A stretch of 64,000 nucleotides of DNA from Phycisphaerales bacterium. Lineage in GTDB: Bacteria > Planctomycetota > Phycisphaerae > UBA1845 > Fen-1342. Position 1 is the stretch's first letter. The number at the start of each line of letters is the position of its first letter. Of the stretch, positions 61,347 through 64,000 are shown piece after piece. The stretch spans positions 10,369-74,368 of the forward strand of contig JALHJL010000023.1 in NCBI GenBank assembly GCA_022839625.1. Direction: 5' to 3'. A program made the position numbers and the translations under genes. The notes beneath the pieces were generated by a model. It ran no database searches, was not told the DNA's origin, and saw nothing but the letters and a program-made list of their open reading frames with translations.

Positions 61347-62912
61347 ATGGACGTTGTGCTGGATGGAAACTCACTGTCGATCGAGCAAATCGCCGCGGTC
61401 GCCCGCGACGGGGCCGCCGTCGCGCTCTCGCCGGAAGCCCGCGCCAAGGTGCAGCGCTCGCGCGACTTCCTCGAACAGTGCGTCGCCGACGGCATCGCCA
61501 TCTACGGCGTGACCACCGGCATCGGCGAGCTGGCCCGCGTGCGCATCTCGCCCGAGCAGAGCGCCGAGCTCAGCCGCCGCATCGTCTACAGCCATTCCGC
61601 GGGCACCGGCGACCCGTTCCCGCCGGACGTCGTCCGCGCCGCCATGCTCCTGCGGGCCAACGTGCTCGCCAAGGCCGCCTCGGGCGTCCGCGTGAGCCTC
61701 GTCCAGACCGTCCTCGACATGATCAACAAGGGCGTCATCCCCTACATCAACGAGAAGGGCTCCCTCGGCGTCAGCGGCGACCTCTCGCCCCTGTCCCAGT
61801 TCGCGGAAGTCGCGATGGGCGAAGGCCGCGCCTTCTACAAAGGCGAGCTGATGTCCGGCGCGGAGGCCATGCGCCGCGCCGGCGTGAAGCCGACCGACGT
61901 CACGTTCAAGGAGGGGCTCGGCCTCATCAACGGCTCCCAGATGATGACCGCCGGCGCCGCCCTGCTGGTCTACGACGCCGAGCGCTTGCTCAAGAACGCC
62001 GTCATCGCATCCGCCATGACGCTGGATGCCCTCCGTGCCGTCGAGCGGGCCTTTGATCCGCTCGTGCACCGCGCCCGACCCTATCCTGGTCAGAACGCGG
62101 TCGCCGCCAACCTCCGCCGCCTCTTCGCCGGCAGCCAGATCATGGCGGACAAGACCGGCAAGGTGCAGGACGGCTACAGCATGCGCTGCACCCCGCAGGC
62201 CCTCGGCCCCTCGTTCGACACGCTCGAGCACGTCCGCAGGATCGTCAACATCGAGGCGAACGCGGCGGCCGACAACCCGCTCTTCTTCCCGGACGAGCAG
62301 CAGTACTTCGCGGCGGGCAACTTCCACGGTCAGCCGGTGGGCATGGTCGTGGATTTCCTGTGCATCGCGCTGGCCGAATCCGCCGACCTTTCCGAGCGGC
62401 ACACCAACCGCCTGCTCAACCCGGTGCTGTCCGGTCTGCCCGACTTCCTGGTCGAGGGCAACGGCCTGAACTCCGGCCTGATGGTCGCCCAGTACACCGC
62501 CGCCGCCCTCGTCTCGGAGAACAAGGTCCTCTCCCACCCCGCGACGGTGGACTCCATCAGCGTCTCGGCGGACCAGGAGGACCACGTCAGCATGGGGCCG
62601 ATCGCGGTCCGCAAGTGCGGCGAAATCCTGCGAAACGTCCGCGCGGTGGTCGCCATCGAGATGATGTCCGCCGCACAGGCCTTCGACTTTTACCCGGGCA
62701 AACGGCCGGGCAAGGGGACGGCCATCGCCTACGACCTCATCCGCGAGAAGGTCCCGATGCTCAAGAACGACCGGGTGCTGTACCCCGACATCGAGGCGAT
62801 CCGCCAGCTCATCGAGTCGAATGCGATTCTGGACGCGGTCGAGAAGGAGATCGGCCCGTTGCTGCTGGCCCGCGACGTGCAGGACCTGCCCCGGCCGAAC
62901 GTGCTGTACTGA
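61347..62912 (+). CDS. hutH: Histidine ammonia-lyase-like (MIO) enzyme
   Basis: 521 residues from ATG 61347 with AGGTGA upstream. YGVTTGIGELA, the SH selectivity pair (VYSHSAGTG), QDGYSMRCTPQALGP and SADQEDHVSMG match histidine ammonia-lyases. The MIO-forming tripeptide is Val142-Ser143-Gly144 (GVSGDLSPLSQ), where HAL has Ala-Ser-Gly at the same numbering. Deamination of His to urocanate is the default call; a related aromatic amino acid lyase or aminomutase is possible. No other hut genes are nearby. Confidence 0.82.
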   Translation: MDVVLDGNSLSIEQIAAVARDGAAVALSPEARAKVQRSRDFLEQCVADGIAIYGVTTGIGELARVRISPEQSAELSRRIVYSHSAGTGDPFPPDVVRAAMLLRANVLAKAASGVRVSLVQTVLDMINKGVIPYINEKGSLGVSGDLSPLSQFAEVAMGEGRAFYKGELMSGAEAMRRAGVKPTDVTFKEGLGLINGSQMMTAGAALLVYDAERLLKNAVIASAMTLDALRAVERAFDPLVHRARPYPGQNAVAANLRRLFAGSQIMADKTGKVQDGYSMRCTPQALGPSFDTLEHVRRIVNIEANAAADNPLFFPDEQQYFAAGNFHGQPVGMVVDFLCIALAESADLSERHTNRLLNPVLSGLPDFLVEGNGLNSGLMVAQYTAAALVSENKVLSHPATVDSISVSADQEDHVSMGPIAVRKCGEILRNVRAVVAIEMMSAAQAFDFYPGKRPGKGTAIAYDLIREKVPMLKNDRVLYPDIEAIRQLIESNAILDAVEKEIGPLLLARDVQDLPRPNVLY

Positions 62913-62936
62913 ACGGGACCACGACGGGCCTTTGCA

Positions 62937-63012
62937 TTGCGCCAAGGCCATCCCGTTGCGCCAGGGCCATTGCGTTGCGCGAGGGCCGTCCCGTTGCGCG
63001 GGGGCCATCCCG
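62937..63012 (+). repeat. 19-bp tandem repeat, four units
   Basis: TTGCGCCAAGGCCATCCCG and three variants follow each other directly after the ammonia-lyase stop (starts 62937, 62956, 62975, 62994). The remaining part of 62913-63257 holds no gene or other feature. Confidence 0.8.
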
Positions 63013-63257
63013 ATCATTGCCCAAACACGAGCGGCGCGGTAGATTGCGCGCATGGGTCGCCAAGAAACGTCCAGGCGAATGAACAGCGGGCGCCCCAGAC
63101 CAGCCGGGAGCCGCCCCGCCAGCGGGCCGAAGACTCTCGTAACGCCTGGATCAGTTCTCGGGGAGCAGGCGAGGCGCAACAGGATTGATGACTGTCGGCC
63201 GCCCAACCCCGGAGGGCCGGTCTTCCTGAAACTGGCATCGCATCAGGAGTTGCCGCA

Positions 63258-63437
63258 ATGCTCGCGGACGTCGTCCCGCTCATCGACCGCATCATGGGTG
63301 TTCTAAAGGACCGCAAGGCGCTCGCTGCCATGCGATTCACCGAGCACGTGGAGCCACTGTTCCTCGACATGTGCTTGGTGCACAACGACTATCGGGAGAC
63401 ATTTCGCGAGCTGCTGGACCAGGTCAGCGTTGAATGA
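63258..63437 (+). CDS. Small protein or first half of a gene split by TGA
   Basis: 59 residues, AGGAG 9 bases before ATG. MLADVVPLIDRIMGVLKDRK..HVEPLFLDMCLVHNDYRETFRELLDQVSVE is helical and stops at TGA 63435-63437. The downstream open frame (63447) is in the same phase with no other stop between, and joined they read as one ~172-residue helical protein. Either a nonsense mutation has cut the gene or this is a separate short protein. No family recognised with certainty. Confidence 0.55.
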   Translation: MLADVVPLIDRIMGVLKDRKALAAMRFTEHVEPLFLDMCLVHNDYRETFRELLDQVSVE

Positions 63438-63446
63438 GAGGCAGAC

Positions 63447-63776
63447 TTGTCCGAGATCCTGCGCGATAGAAGGTGGAGACTTCAGCCGCTAAGAGACAAG
63501 CTAGCGAGCCTTTGCGACGCCTTTCGCTCGCACGAGGGCATTGTCGTTCCGAAGGACAAGCTCTTGCGCGCTTTCGTGGAGGCATGCTGGTGTTACCTCG
63601 CGCTGCAGCCGCGCGATGACTCCCCATATTCGTTCGTTATCCACGAACTGGAAGGCATGACTTCGATCAGGGGGGCCTGCGATTTGCTGACCACTGTGGC
63701 ACTGACGATCGATGCCAACTGGGCAGATGTCACACAAGCCTACGCGCGATTGCGCGTCCGCGAAATGCACAGGTGA
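63447..63776 (+). CDS. Unknown helical protein, possibly second half of the split gene
   Basis: 109 residues from TTG 63447 (weak GAGAGGCAG before it). LSEILRDRRWRLQPLRDKLASLC and a helical body with FVEACWCYLALQPRDD. It is in phase with the preceding frame, so it may be made only as part of a longer protein, or by reinitiation. Function unknown. Confidence 0.5.
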   Translation: MSEILRDRRWRLQPLRDKLASLCDAFRSHEGIVVPKDKLLRAFVEACWCYLALQPRDDSPYSFVIHELEGMTSIRGACDLLTTVALTIDANWADVTQAYARLRVREMHR

Positions 63777-64000
63777 GACGCACGCCCAAAGCCGCCGATG
63801 TCCTGCTGCGGGCATCCGGGGGCAGAAATGAACCGGGGTGCACGTTACTGAATTCGCGCGGCGCGACTGACCCGACCGCTCCGTCACGGTCGCGGTTCCG
63901 ACCGCCACGGCGGGCAGGTCGCTACAGGCGATTCGCTACCGCGAACTCCGGTCCGGCGCTGCAGGGTGGCACCGGCGTCTCGCCAGTGGTTCCGGGGCGG
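63777..64000. other. Right edge of window without a gene
   Basis: No open frame with support; contains the diverged double-hairpin repeat at 63918. Confidence 0.5.
63918..63945. repeat. Double-hairpin repeat, diverged copy 3 (intergenic)
   Basis: 23 of 28 positions match copies 1 and 2. The second stem has changed from CTCGC/GCGAG to TTCGC/GCGAA, so both arms changed together and pairing is kept. It lies outside any visible gene near the right end of the window. Confidence 0.6.

Overview
This 64 kb window is one contiguous, GC-rich bacterial chromosome segment with mostly dense gene packing, frequent 1-4 bp start/stop overlaps and several convergent gene ends that overlap. The gene content points to a planctomycete, probably close to the Phycisphaerae. 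Indicators are secreted proteins ending in a calcium-loop module of the type 'DxNxDGxVDFxDINPFVALL', a PEP-CTERM protein, an N-methylated prepilin-like protein with an H-x9-DG motif, a TMTC-like membrane TPR protein, a sulfatase-TPR fusion, a B12-dependent ribonucleotide reductase, and a Gram-negative envelope (KdsC, a giant LptC/OstA-like protein, YidC). The lineage call is inference; no rRNA or tRNA gene was seen.

Layout. 1-11 kb: the 3' end of a radical SAM gene, then a minus-strand run (DUF4954, SIS sugar isomerase, DUF4416, WecA/TagO-type transferase, O-antigen-ligase/TPR protein) that looks like surface-polysaccharide synthesis, followed by a lipoprotein and a lone RND adaptor. 11-16 kb: DUF4405 membrane protein, APH-type kinase, then a REP-associated tyrosine transposase (RAYT) enclosed by two oppositely oriented tandem REP arrays, one of which supplies the last codons of proS. 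15.5-22 kb: Gfo/Idh oxidoreductase, yidC, inositol-phosphatase-like protein, sulfatase-TPR. 22-25 kb: a dockerin-type gene broken by one in-frame TGA, a PEP-CTERM gene, about 840 bp without genes, and a MITE. 25-33 kb: B12-binding radical SAM, M20 amidohydrolase, zinc ribbon, nrdJ with a well-formed promoter/operator, a second MITE copy, and a glycosyltransferase. 33-39 kb: a decayed dockerin gene, PH-domain protein/hpt/HD operon, GAF methionine sulfoxide reductase-like protein, a secreted sugar-dehydrogenase-like protein, leuD, MtfA-like peptidase.

39.8-45.4 kb is a coherent nitrosative-stress island: a Crp/Fnr regulator faces an operon of ferredoxin, short hybrid cluster protein, methyltransferase and YgbA-like protein across a perfect FNR-type box. 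Next to it an iron-sulfur repair protein (RIC/YtfE) faces an Rrf2 regulator across two related 16-bp palindromes. 45-55.6 kb: radical SAM, prepilin-like protein, ABC ATPase, TMTC-like protein, MBL hydrolase, KdsC phosphatase and the LptC/OstA-like giant. 55.8-64 kb: a single-polypeptide restriction-modification-like protein, a GH172 lipoprotein, a candidate 67-nt small RNA, a histidine ammonia-lyase-like enzyme with an unusual MIO tripeptide, and a small gene split by an in-frame TGA.

The most interesting signals are non-coding: a self-closing candidate sRNA with exposed C-tracts, a double-hairpin element inserted in frame in two unrelated genes, the MITE pair, the amplified REP arrays around the RAYT, and the palindromic operators of the nitrosative-stress and nrdJ promoters.
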